Below are positions 55,222 through 63,348 of a stretch of 64,000 bases of DNA, one piece after another. This DNA is from Clostridioides difficile (GTDB lineage Bacteria > Bacillota > Clostridia > Peptostreptococcales > Peptostreptococcaceae), in the NCBI RefSeq assembly GCF_900243075.1, contig NZ_OEZH01000132.1:1-64000 (forward strand), written 5' to 3'. The notes beneath the pieces were generated by a model. That model saw only the letters and a list, made by a program, of their open reading frames with translations. It did not search any database and had not been told where the DNA came from. A program made the position numbers and the translations under genes. The number at the start of each line of letters is the position of its first letter. The first letter of the stretch is position 1.

Positions 55222-56175
55222 ATGAAAAAAAGGTATTTAGTTATAGGAATAATAATTTTGTCTTATTTTTCTTTATTTATAGGAGCTGAAGATATAAATA
55301 TAATGCATATATTTGCAAAAAATCAGCATAAGCTCATGATATTTATCATGAGTAGAGTACCAAGGTTAATAAGTATATTGATTGCAGGTATAGGGATGAG
55401 TGTAGCAGGTCTTATAATGCAACAGATAAGTAAAAATAAATTTGTATCACCTACAACAGGAGCTACAATAGATGCAGCTCAATTTGGTATAGTAATATGT
55501 ATGCTTTTAGTGCCAACTGCATCTATTTTTACAAAGACCCTAATAGCGTTTATATTTTCTCTTGTAGGGACTTTTATGTTTATAAAAATAATAAGGAAGT
55601 TGCAATTTAAAAATATAATCTTTGTACCATTAGTAGGTATAATGTTTGGAAATATAATAGGGTCTATGACAGATTTTATTGCATACAAATACGATTTGAG
55701 TCAAAATGTAAGTTCTTGGATGCAAGGTGACTTTTCTATGATACTTAAAGGAAATTATGAGATATTATATATCACGATACCTCTTATAATATTAGCATAT
55801 ATTTATGCAAATAAATTTACTGTTGTTGGTATGGGTATGGATTTTGCAACAAACTTAGGTCTGAGTTACAAAAAAATTGTTAATATAGGTCTGATAATAG
55901 TAGCACTTGTTACAGTATGTGTAGTCGTTACAGCTGGCAATATCCCTTTTATAGGTTTAATAGTTCCAAATATTGTATCCTTATATATGGGCGATAATAT
56001 AAGAGCAAGTATATGGTATACTGGTCTATTTGGAGCGATATTTGTACTTATATGTGATATTTTTGGAAGGATTATCATTTATCCATATGAAATATCTATA
56101 GGGCTTACAGTTGGTGTTATAGGAAGTATACTATTCCTTTATTTAGTGTTAAGGAGGAATGTAAATGAAGCTTAG
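55222..56175 (+). CDS. Iron-siderophore ABC transporter permease (YclN-like)
   Basis: A 317-residue FecCD-family permease with about nine to ten helices. Family motifs include SRVPRLISILIAGIGMSVAGLIMQ near residue 45, and the cytoplasmic GLIVPN near 255. It resembles YclN of the Bacillus petrobactin importer. It overlaps the next permease gene. The two Fur boxes upstream tie it to iron starvation. The siderophore is probably a catecholate, by homology only. Confidence 0.9.
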   Translation: MKKRYLVIGIIILSYFSLFIGAEDINIMHIFAKNQHKLMIFIMSRVPRLISILIAGIGMSVAGLIMQQISKNKFVSPTTGATIDAAQFGIVICMLLVPTASIFTKTLIAFIFSLVGTFMFIKIIRKLQFKNIIFVPLVGIMFGNIIGSMTDFIAYKYDLSQNVSSWMQGDFSMILKGNYEILYITIPLIILAYIYANKFTVVGMGMDFATNLGLSYKKIVNIGLIIVALVTVCVVVTAGNIPFIGLIVPNIVSLYMGDNIRASIWYTGLFGAIFVLICDIFGRIIIYPYEISIGLTVGVIGSILFLYLVLRRNVNEA

Positions 56176-57121
56176 TCTCAATCAAAAAATTTATTTTGCG
56201 AGTACATTGCTATTAATATCAATGGCACTTTTTGTAATCTATGGAATAGACATGAATCATTTAGAATATGCATTATCACAAAGAATACCAAAAATACTTG
56301 CTATGGTATTAGGTGGAGGATGTATAGCATTTACTACTGTAGTGTTTCAAACAATTACAAATAATGAAATATTAACACCAAGTGTACTAGGATTGGATTC
56401 ATTATATGTAATGATTCAAACTATAATAGTATTTATATTTGGCTCAACTAGTAGTCTGATTATAAATGAGAATTATAACTTTATCATTAATGTAACTATG
56501 ATGATTGGAACCTCAATGCTATTGTATAAAACATTATTTGAAAAGAATAAAAATAATATTTTCTTTTTAATCCTAGTAGGGATGATATTTGGAACATTAT
56601 TTAAAAGTGCAACAACATTTATTCAAGTAATGATAGACCCAAATGAATTTTTAGCTTTGCAAACTAGCATAATGGCCAGTTTAAATAATATAAATACGAA
56701 TGTACTGTTAATAGCATCTATAATAATTATTGCCATAATACCTTTTATATATGATGAAATAAAATATTTAGATGTATTATCATTGGGTAAAGAGCAAGCA
56801 ATTAATTTAGGTGTAGATTTTGATAAAGTAGTTAAAAAAATGATAATACTGATAGCAGTTTTAGTCTCAATATCAACAGCACTTATTGGGCCTATGACAT
56901 TTCTAGGGCTTTTACTTGCCAATATAACTAGAGAAATTTTTAAAACATATAAGCATAAATATTTAATTTTTGGTTCTATGTTGATAGGAATGATTACATT
57001 AATAATAGGTCAATTTTTCATACAACATATATTTAAGTTTGATACAACTTTAAGTGTAGTAATAAATTTCATAGGAGGAATTTACTTTATTCAATTACTA
57101 CTAAAGGGGGCAAATAGATGA
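56165..57121 (+). CDS. Iron-siderophore ABC transporter permease (YclO-like)
   Basis: A 318-residue FecCD permease, second subunit of the importer (YclO-like). It has SQRIPKILAMVLGGGCIAFTTVVFQ near 35 and the GPMTFLGLLLANITREIF coupling loop near 240. It overlaps both neighbours (11 bases with the first permease, 4 with the ATPase), so the unit is translationally coupled. Confidence 0.9.
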   Translation: MKLSLNQKIYFASTLLLISMALFVIYGIDMNHLEYALSQRIPKILAMVLGGGCIAFTTVVFQTITNNEILTPSVLGLDSLYVMIQTIIVFIFGSTSSLIINENYNFIINVTMMIGTSMLLYKTLFEKNKNNIFFLILVGMIFGTLFKSATTFIQVMIDPNEFLALQTSIMASLNNINTNVLLIASIIIIAIIPFIYDEIKYLDVLSLGKEQAINLGVDFDKVVKKMIILIAVLVSISTALIGPMTFLGLLLANITREIFKTYKHKYLIFGSMLIGMITLIIGQFFIQHIFKFDTTLSVVINFIGGIYFIQLLLKGANR

Positions 57122-57873
57122 TAGAGATAAAAAATATATTTAAAAAATATAAGAATAAAAATGTTGTAGATGATGTCTCTTTTAATATAGAAAAGGGAAA
57201 GATAACATCTTTTATAGGTCCAAATGGAGCTGGGAAAAGTACAGTGTTATCAATAGTTACAAGGCTTATAGGAGGTGATAGTGGAGAAGTAATAATAGAA
57301 GGAAAAAGCTTGATTAATTACAGTAATAAAGAATTGGCCAAAAAAATAGCCATTCTTAAGCAATCTAATAATATAACTTTAAAGCTTACGATAAGAGAAT
57401 TAGTTGGATTTGGAAGATTCCCATATAGTGAAGGTAATCTAACTAAAGAGGATGAAAATCATATTGATGAAGCAATAGAATATATGAAGTTGACTGATAT
57501 ACAACATAAGTATTTAGATGAGTTGAGTGGAGGTCAAAGGCAAAGAGCTTATATAGCAATGGTAATAGCTCAAGATACAGAGTACATATTGCTTGATGAA
57601 CCACTAAATAATTTAGATATGAATCATTCAGTTCAAATGATGAAGGTACTTAGAGGTCTTTGTGATGAGTTAGATAAGACTATAGTATTAGTAATGCATG
57701 ATATAAATTTTGCATCATGTTATTCAGATAATATAGTTGCATTAAAAAATGGAAAAGTTGAAAAAGTAGGTCGTACAGATGAGATAGTCAATGAAAAAGT
57801 TTTAGAAGATATTTACGAAATGAGCTTTAATATTAAACATATAAATGGTAATCGAATTTGTATCTATTTCTAA
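57118..57873 (+). CDS. Iron-siderophore ABC transporter ATP-binding protein (YclP-like)
   Basis: A 251-residue ATPase of the FepC/YclP group with Walker A GPNGAGKST near residue 35, LSGGQRQRAYIAMV signature, Walker B YILLDEPLNNLD and H-loop MHDINFA. It is complete. It powers the FecCD permease pair and shares their Fur-controlled transcript. Confidence 0.95.
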   Translation: MIEIKNIFKKYKNKNVVDDVSFNIEKGKITSFIGPNGAGKSTVLSIVTRLIGGDSGEVIIEGKSLINYSNKELAKKIAILKQSNNITLKLTIRELVGFGRFPYSEGNLTKEDENHIDEAIEYMKLTDIQHKYLDELSGGQRQRAYIAMVIAQDTEYILLDEPLNNLDMNHSVQMMKVLRGLCDELDKTIVLVMHDINFASCYSDNIVALKNGKVEKVGRTDEIVNEKVLEDIYEMSFNIKHINGNRICIYF

Positions 57874-57954
57874 AATATTATATATAGAATAAACATATCT
57901 TATAAAAAATTTTAAATCAGAATAAAGATTAACAAGAAAGAGGGAGAGATTAGT

Positions 57955-58923
57955 ATGAATAAAAAAGCAGCAATAGTAGCAGCAGTAGCTATAGTAGGAT
58001 TAGTGGCAGTATTTGCATTGGGTGGAAGTAAAAAAAATGAATCAAAAACATCAGAAAATTCAAATGATACTATAAAAATAACTCATAGTTTGGGAGAAAC
58101 AGATGTAAAGTTGAAACCTAAAAAGGTAGTAGTATTTGATTATTCAGCTCTAGATACAATGGATACATTGGGTGTAGCTGATAGTCTAGTAGGACTGCCA
58201 AAGTCGAGTTTGCCAGCATCTTTAGAGAAATATAAGGATGAAAAGTATGCAGATTTAGGTGGATTAAAAGAACCAGATTTAGAAGGTATAAAGTCAGCAA
58301 ATCCAGATTTAATTATAATAAATGGAAGACAGGAAGATTTTTATGAGCAATTATCAAAAATAGCACCAACAATAAGTACAACCAAAGACAATAAGAAGTA
58401 CTTAGATTCTGTTAAAAATAATATAAATAAAATAGCAAAAATATTTGGAGTAGAAGAAAAGGCCAATCAAGAGCTTAGTAAAATTGAAAAGAAAATAGAG
58501 ACTCTAAATAAAAAAGTAACAGAAAGAAATTTAAATGCTTTAACTTTAATGGTGAATGAGGGTAATTTAAGTGTTTTTGGTGAAGAATCAAGATTTAGCA
58601 TATTATACAATAGTTTTGGATTTGAAAATAAAGATAAAAATATAAAAGAATCAAGTCATGGACAAAATATTACCTTTGAGTATATAGCTAAACAAAATCC
58701 AGAAGTTGTGTTCGTGATAGATAGAGGAATAGCTACTGGTAGTGATGTAAAGGATAGTTCAACAGCAAAATCTGTTTTAAATAATGATGTAATAAAATCT
58801 ATGGATGCATATAAAAATGATAATATAATATATTTAGATTCGCCAACATGGTATGTAAATGATGGAGGTCTAGCATCTTTAAATAAAATGATAGATGATG
58901 TTTCAAAAGCAGTCAATAAATAA
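57955..58923 (+). CDS. Siderophore-binding protein (YclQ-like), lipobox cysteine absent
   Basis: A 322-residue periplasmic-binding-protein-like component, cluster A-II type (FatB/YclQ). The body has KKVVVFDYSALDTMDTLG near 52, SANPDLIIING near 110 and ISTTKDNKKYLDSV. The N-terminal hydrophobic helix (AAIVAAVAIVGLVAVFAL) ends GGSKKNES where lipoproteins of this family have GCxxx, so the lipidated Cys is Ser. One base change would restore Cys. It may be membrane-anchored by the uncleaved helix. It is 81 bases from the ATPase gene. Confidence 0.85.
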   Translation: MNKKAAIVAAVAIVGLVAVFALGGSKKNESKTSENSNDTIKITHSLGETDVKLKPKKVVVFDYSALDTMDTLGVADSLVGLPKSSLPASLEKYKDEKYADLGGLKEPDLEGIKSANPDLIIINGRQEDFYEQLSKIAPTISTTKDNKKYLDSVKNNINKIAKIFGVEEKANQELSKIEKKIETLNKKVTERNLNALTLMVNEGNLSVFGEESRFSILYNSFGFENKDKNIKESSHGQNITFEYIAKQNPEVVFVIDRGIATGSDVKDSSTAKSVLNNDVIKSMDAYKNDNIIYLDSPTWYVNDGGLASLNKMIDDVSKAVNK

Positions 58924-58965
58924 ATCAACCATTTATAGTAAACATATTCTGTTTATTACTTATTT

Positions 58966-59077
58966 GGGGGTGTCTCAAAATGAACTTTTTAGTTCATGAG
59001 GCACTTTTTTTTATGAAATCAAATATATTTTAATCATTTAAACAAGAAAAAGAGGCTTATCTTATTTTGAAACAGCT
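58966..59077 (+). mobile_element. MITE-like repeat, copy 4
   Basis: A 112-bp element starting GGGGGTGTCTCAAAATGAACT and ending with ATTTTGAAACAGC. It aligns with the copies at 11151 and 23636, with a slightly shortened interior and one end mutated (TGAAAC). It follows the siderophore importer operon and provides its terminator hairpin. Confidence 0.8.
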
Positions 59078-59388
59078 ACTTTTTTATAGACTAAGCAATA
59101 ATTTTAATTATAATGATAGAAATGTATTCAAAATCTAATAAAATATAAAAATATACTAGACAAAAAGAATAACTTTTAAATATAATTAAGGTGTACAGAT
59201 GTATATCTATATAGTCATAAATGTATGATTTTAATAAGTATTTTGTAATTAGAAATATTATAAATTGTACTAAGAAGTAATAATCTATAAGAACTCATAT
59301 GTTAGAGAAAAGCTTTTATATGTAGAGCTAATTCTAAAAATGAACTATGAAGAATAAGGTTTTATATATTCTAATTGTATAGAAAATT
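59078..59388. other. Intergenic leader region of the second GGDEF-EAL gene
   Basis: A 311-base A/T-rich stretch. I see no coding frame, no c-di-GMP aptamer signature and no convincing palindrome here. The notable structure is the hairpin that follows at 59389. Confidence 0.4.
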
Positions 59389-59444
59389 TTATTGGAGATT
59401 CATGTATATTATTTGAAAAAATAATATACATGAATCTCCAATAA
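59389..59444 (+). repeat. 25-bp perfect inverted repeat upstream of the second GGDEF-EAL gene
   Basis: 59389-59413 (TTATTGGAGATTCATGTATA...) and 59420-59444 are exact reverse complements with a 6-base loop (TGAAAA). It would be a very stable hairpin in RNA or a cruciform in DNA. No T run follows on the plus strand, so it is not a typical terminator for that direction. It is 35 bases from the GGDEF-EAL start codon. Confidence 0.8.
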
Positions 59445-59478
59445 GCGTGAAAAAAGACATAGAGAATAGAGGTATTTT

Positions 59479-61338
59479 ATGAAGAGATTTTTGAGGGTAA
59501 CTATCTTAGTTTTATTTATTTTATTGATTTCTATAAGTTTCATTTCTATTAAATTGATTCATAATATTGGTGATTATGGGAAACTGATTAATTATGTTGG
59601 TATTGTTCGTGGAGCTAGTCAACGATTGACTAAATTAGAGATGAACCATAAACCAAATGATGAATTAATAGAATATATTGATGGAATCTTAGATGAATTG
59701 ATTACAGGAGATGGAAAATATGGTCTAGTAATCACTGATAGTAATAAATATAATAAGGATTTGTTTTTACTAGAAAAAAAGTGGGAAGATTTAAATATTG
59801 AAATAAAAAAAGTAAGAATGAAAGAAGATACTAGTCAGTTATTAAGTATAAGTGAAGAGTTTTTTTCTCTTGCAAATGATACAGTATTTGAAATAGAAAA
59901 CTTTTCTAGAGGAAAAAGTGATTATTTAATGACTTTAATAATAATTATATCTATTATAGGCATATTAGCATGGACAATATTGATTATACAGTATAATAAA
60001 AAAATGATTAGATTGGAAAAATTAAATGTAGATTTAAAAAACATTGCATATAAAGATGAACTCACAGGGGCAAATACTATAGAAAAATTTAAATTGGATG
60101 CAAATCAAAATATCTATAGGCATAAGGATAAGAAATTTGCTATATTCTATATTGATTTTGAAAATTTTAAATACATTAATGATATATTTGGGTATGATTA
60201 TGGTGATATGATACTGAAACGATATGCTAATCTTATGATGGGTGATATTGGAAAATATGAAATATTTGCTAGAGAAATTGCAGATAGATTTGTTGCTTTA
60301 AGATGCTATGTAGATAAGGAGGATTTAGTAATAAGGCAACAAGTTGTAGATAATGAACTGATTAATATCACAAATGAAATTAAAAACAAATATAGCATTA
60401 CTATTGTTAGTGGAATCTGTTGTATTGAAGATGTAAATGAAAAACTAAACATAGATGACTTAATAAATCGAGCGAATTTTGCACAAAAAACTGTTAAGAA
60501 TAAACCAGGTACTAATTATGCTTTTTACAATGAAAATATTCGTAAAAAAATGATTGAAGAAAATACAATCAAGAGTAGAATACATGAAGCTATTGAGAAA
60601 AGAGAATTTATAGTTTATTTTCAGCCTAAAGTTAATTTACATAATCAAAAAATAAATTGTGCAGAAGCTTTAGTACGTTGGCTGACTCCAGATAAAGGTA
60701 TTATATCTCCAGCAATATTTATTCCAGTGCTTGAAAAGGATTTTTTTATTGCTTTAGTAGATAAGTATGTTTTTGAGGAAGTTTGTAAATGGATTAGAAA
60801 GAGGTTAGATGAAAACAGACTTTTTGTTCCGATATCAGTCAATGTTTCCAGAATACAATTCTATAATACTAAATTTGTAGAAACTTACTCCAATATAAAA
60901 AATAAATACAATATACCTAAAAATACTATAGAAATTGAATTTACAGAGAGTGTAGCTTTCGAGAATCAAGAACATCTTTTGGAAATTATACATGACTTGC
61001 ACGACAATGGATTTACTTGTTCTTTAGATGATTTTGGAAAAGGTTATTCATCTTTGAGTGTTTTAAAAGATTTACCATTTGACGTTTTGAAGCTTGACTC
61101 CATGTTTTTCAAGGCTAGTTTAGATAAAGATAAAGAAAAAATAGTAATAAAAAATATTGTACATATGCTAAAAGAACTGAATATCACAACTGTTGCTGAG
61201 GGTATTGAATGTAAGGAGCAAGTTGAATTTCTTAAAGATATTGGGTGTGATTTAGTTCAAGGATTTGTATTTTATAAACCAATGCCAATATTAGAATTTG
61301 AAGAAATATTGGATAAAGAATTTGTTTATAATAGCTAA
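59479..61338 (+). CDS. Membrane GGDEF-EAL protein with PilJ-like sensor, degenerate GGDEF
   Basis: A 619-residue protein. A first helix (about 8-28) and second (about 152-172) enclose an external domain resembling the PilJ/type IV-pilus-chemotaxis sensor (NYVGIVRGASQRLTKLE). A GGDEF-fold domain (about 195-360) has REIADRF where GGDEF is expected, so synthesis activity is unlikely. The EAL domain (about 370-615) keeps EALVRW, EFTES, DDFGKGYSSL, KLDSMF and AEGIECKEQ. It should act as a c-di-GMP phosphodiesterase. It resembles the protein at 17412 but has a larger sensor domain. Confidence 0.86.
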   Translation: MKRFLRVTILVLFILLISISFISIKLIHNIGDYGKLINYVGIVRGASQRLTKLEMNHKPNDELIEYIDGILDELITGDGKYGLVITDSNKYNKDLFLLEKKWEDLNIEIKKVRMKEDTSQLLSISEEFFSLANDTVFEIENFSRGKSDYLMTLIIIISIIGILAWTILIIQYNKKMIRLEKLNVDLKNIAYKDELTGANTIEKFKLDANQNIYRHKDKKFAIFYIDFENFKYINDIFGYDYGDMILKRYANLMMGDIGKYEIFAREIADRFVALRCYVDKEDLVIRQQVVDNELINITNEIKNKYSITIVSGICCIEDVNEKLNIDDLINRANFAQKTVKNKPGTNYAFYNENIRKKMIEENTIKSRIHEAIEKREFIVYFQPKVNLHNQKINCAEALVRWLTPDKGIISPAIFIPVLEKDFFIALVDKYVFEEVCKWIRKRLDENRLFVPISVNVSRIQFYNTKFVETYSNIKNKYNIPKNTIEIEFTESVAFENQEHLLEIIHDLHDNGFTCSLDDFGKGYSSLSVLKDLPFDVLKLDSMFFKASLDKDKEKIVIKNIVHMLKELNITTVAEGIECKEQVEFLKDIGCDLVQGFVFYKPMPILEFEEILDKEFVYNS

Positions 61339-61495
61339 AATATATTTTATAAAATATGTGTTAATTAAATAAAATTATTGTATACTGAATAAAGTTTTGC
61401 TTTATTTACTATTTAAAAATGTACAAATATATAAGTATTTGAAAAATTACCATTATATAAAAATTAAAAAGAAAATAAATAGTTGTTAGATAAAA

Positions 61496-61532
61496 AAGAG
61501 ACCATGAGGAAATTTACTCATAGTCTCTTAAA
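61496..61532. terminator. Terminator between convergent GGDEF-EAL and TerD-like genes
   Basis: AAGAGACCATGAG pairs with CTCATAGTCTCTT with one mismatch and A/T flanks, usable on both strands. Confidence 0.75.
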
Positions 61533-61540
61533 TAATATAC

Positions 61541-62140
61541 TTATTTTCTTCCTGCAACCCATTTTAAGCCCCAATGGAACTCAGTATCCATTTCTCTGTG
61601 ACCTTTAAAGTATCTAACTACTTTTTCAACACTGAATGTCTCATCATTTACATTTTCTATCAGTGCTATTGAACACATATTATAGCCATTTTTATGTTCA
61701 TCAAGTTTAACAACTAAGTCTGAATCTTGTTTTTGTTTTATTGTTACAATTCCATCAGCTTCAGACCAATTGGCTACACCTTCATAGATAAAAGCATAAA
61801 TAAGTATTCTTTTTATTTCTTTTATTTTATTACCATTTATTCTTAAATTTTCTCCTTGTGTATTACTTCCTGTTCGGTCATCTCCATCTAATTGAGCAAA
61901 AGGTGGATTATCTAAGCTACCAAAAGAATTGCCTAATGCCTGAACAGCACCTTTTACACCGTTTTTCATTTCAAATAGGCAACCCAAATCTAAATCTATA
62001 TTGCTGCTTCTTAAAGAGCCAAAAAAACCCTTTTTTTGTACTTTTTGATTCCAATTTAAATTAACTAAAATTTCACCTAAATCGCTATTTTCCTTCTTTG
62101 TAAGATTTATTTTTTGTCCCTTTTTTAATTCTATAGCCAT
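61541..62140 (-). CDS. TerD-like (TerA/TerF-type) protein
   Basis: A 199-residue TerD-fold protein, distinct from those at 40103-42009. It opens MAIELKKGQKINLTKKE and has LNWNQK and GFFGSL. The acidic loop reads LDGDDRTGSNTQGENLRI, so the Ca2+ site GDNxTGxGxGDDE is altered and binding is doubtful. This loop is seen in TerA-like members. I place the start at 62140, where ATG follows TGGAGG. It stands alone, 10 kb from the main Ter locus. Confidence 0.85.
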   Translation of the reverse strand: MAIELKKGQKINLTKKENSDLGEILVNLNWNQKVQKKGFFGSLRSSNIDLDLGCLFEMKNGVKGAVQALGNSFGSLDNPPFAQLDGDDRTGSNTQGENLRINGNKIKEIKRILIYAFIYEGVANWSEADGIVTIKQKQDSDLVVKLDEHKNGYNMCSIALIENVNDETFSVEKVVRYFKGHREMDTEFHWGLKWVAGRK

Positions 62141-62242
62141 AGTAATTTTCCTCCACAAACATAGATTTATTTAAATGGTAGCATTTAATAAGTCAATATT
62201 CAACAATATTAGAATAATAATATTAAAATTATATTAAATATA

Positions 62243-63040
62243 CTAAAAAATAGGAATTACAATGCCTTTGTATTTTTCTTCAATTAAGCTTCTTGCCTTA
62301 TCTGATGTAAGAACATCTTGTAGAACTTTAATCTTTTCGCTATCTTTATCCTCAGTTCTAAATGCTAAAAGATTTGCATACTCATCATTTATAGGAGCTG
62401 TATAAATTCCATTTTTCTTGGCATCAAGACCAGCAGGTACTGCATAAGTAGTATCTATAAATGCAGCAGTTACATCTGGAAGCGAAGATGGAATTTGAGC
62501 AATATCTAACTCTTTGAATTGTATTCCTTTTGGATTTTCTATTATATCTTTCGGACTAACTAATCCATCACCTTTAGGCAAAGCTAAAAGTCCAATACTT
62601 TCAAGGTATCTAAGGTTCTTAGAACAAGAAGAAGGGTTATTGCTTATTGCAATTGTATCTCCTTTTTTAAAGTCATCAACAGATTTTATCTTATAAGAGT
62701 AAAGTATTGCTGGGCATACATATAGTTTTTTACCAGCCATTATTTTGTAACCCTTAGCTTTAACTGCTTCTTTTAGATAAGGTTCATGTTGGAATAGATT
62801 TGCATCAATTTCTCCATTATTTAAAGCTTCGTTTGGAAGTATGTAATCATCAAAGTTTTTAATTTCTAAAGTATATCCTTTTTCTTTAATAAGTGGTTTT
62901 AATTCTTCTAATAACTCTCCACCTGGAACTAAAGTAGCACCAACAACAATTTTTTTATCATCTTTAGGTTTAGAACATCCAACTATAGATAAAGTGAATA
63001 CTAGACATAACAACAAACATAATAATTTTTTGAATTTCAT
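62243..63040 (-). CDS. metQ: Methionine ABC transporter substrate-binding lipoprotein
   Basis: A 265-residue NlpA/MetQ lipoprotein. The signal peptide ends in SIVGC with Cys22. The mature part shows KKIVVGATLVPGGELLEELKPLI, NLFQHEPYLKEAVK, AISNNPSSCSKNLR and AAFIDTTYAVPAGL (family hallmarks). It is preceded by a SAM-I riboswitch, confirming a methionine role. No metN or metI is beside it; the next gene downstream is TerD-like. It presumably docks to a MetNI complex encoded elsewhere. Confidence 0.92.
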   Translation of the reverse strand: MKFKKLLCLLLCLVFTLSIVGCSKPKDDKKIVVGATLVPGGELLEELKPLIKEKGYTLEIKNFDDYILPNEALNNGEIDANLFQHEPYLKEAVKAKGYKIMAGKKLYVCPAILYSYKIKSVDDFKKGDTIAISNNPSSCSKNLRYLESIGLLALPKGDGLVSPKDIIENPKGIQFKELDIAQIPSSLPDVTAAFIDTTYAVPAGLDAKKNGIYTAPINDEYANLLAFRTEDKDSEKIKVLQDVLTSDKARSLIEEKYKGIVIPIF

Positions 63041-63112
63041 ATAAATTCCCTCCTGAATATAATTGATTAGTTAAAAATAAAATACTTTCTTTTATCACAC
63101 TGCGAAATAAAA

Positions 63113-63138
63113 TAAGCCTGAGTTTAAACTCAGGCTTT
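63113..63138 (-). terminator. SAM riboswitch terminator
   Basis: On the minus strand AGCCTGAG TTTAAA CTCAGGCT forms a compact hairpin followed by TTATTTTATT. It lies between the SAM aptamer and metQ and is the off-state terminator. Confidence 0.85.
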
Positions 63139-63150
63139 AAAAGCTAATTT

Positions 63151-63260
63151 AGACTCATCTTTCAGTATAATACTGCAGGATTTAGCACCAATGTATATAA
63201 AAATATACTGGTTGCTGGGTTTCATAGGGCCAGTCCCTTCACCACTCTGGATAAGAAGTA
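63151..63260 (-). ncRNA. SAM-I riboswitch (S box)
   Basis: Minus-strand reading shows the S-box blocks in order: TTCTTATCCAGAGTGG, AGGGACTGGCCC, TGAAACCCAGCAACC, GGTGCTAAATCC and GAAAGATGAG. The P1 arms (CTTATC and GATGAG) pair. It controls metQ at 62243 through the terminator at 63113, so expression should fall when S-adenosylmethionine is high. Confidence 0.95.
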
Positions 63261-63348
63261 TCAATTTTTAATTATGCTATAAATATTATCATGATTTTTT
63301 ATATCTGTAAACATAATTTTGTAAATATTTTAAAATCTTTAATATCCT

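Noticed and set aside
59078-59388. Possible c-di-GMP riboswitch before the second GGDEF-EAL gene
   Set aside because: None of the conserved c-di-GMP-I or -II aptamer blocks can be found in this stretch.
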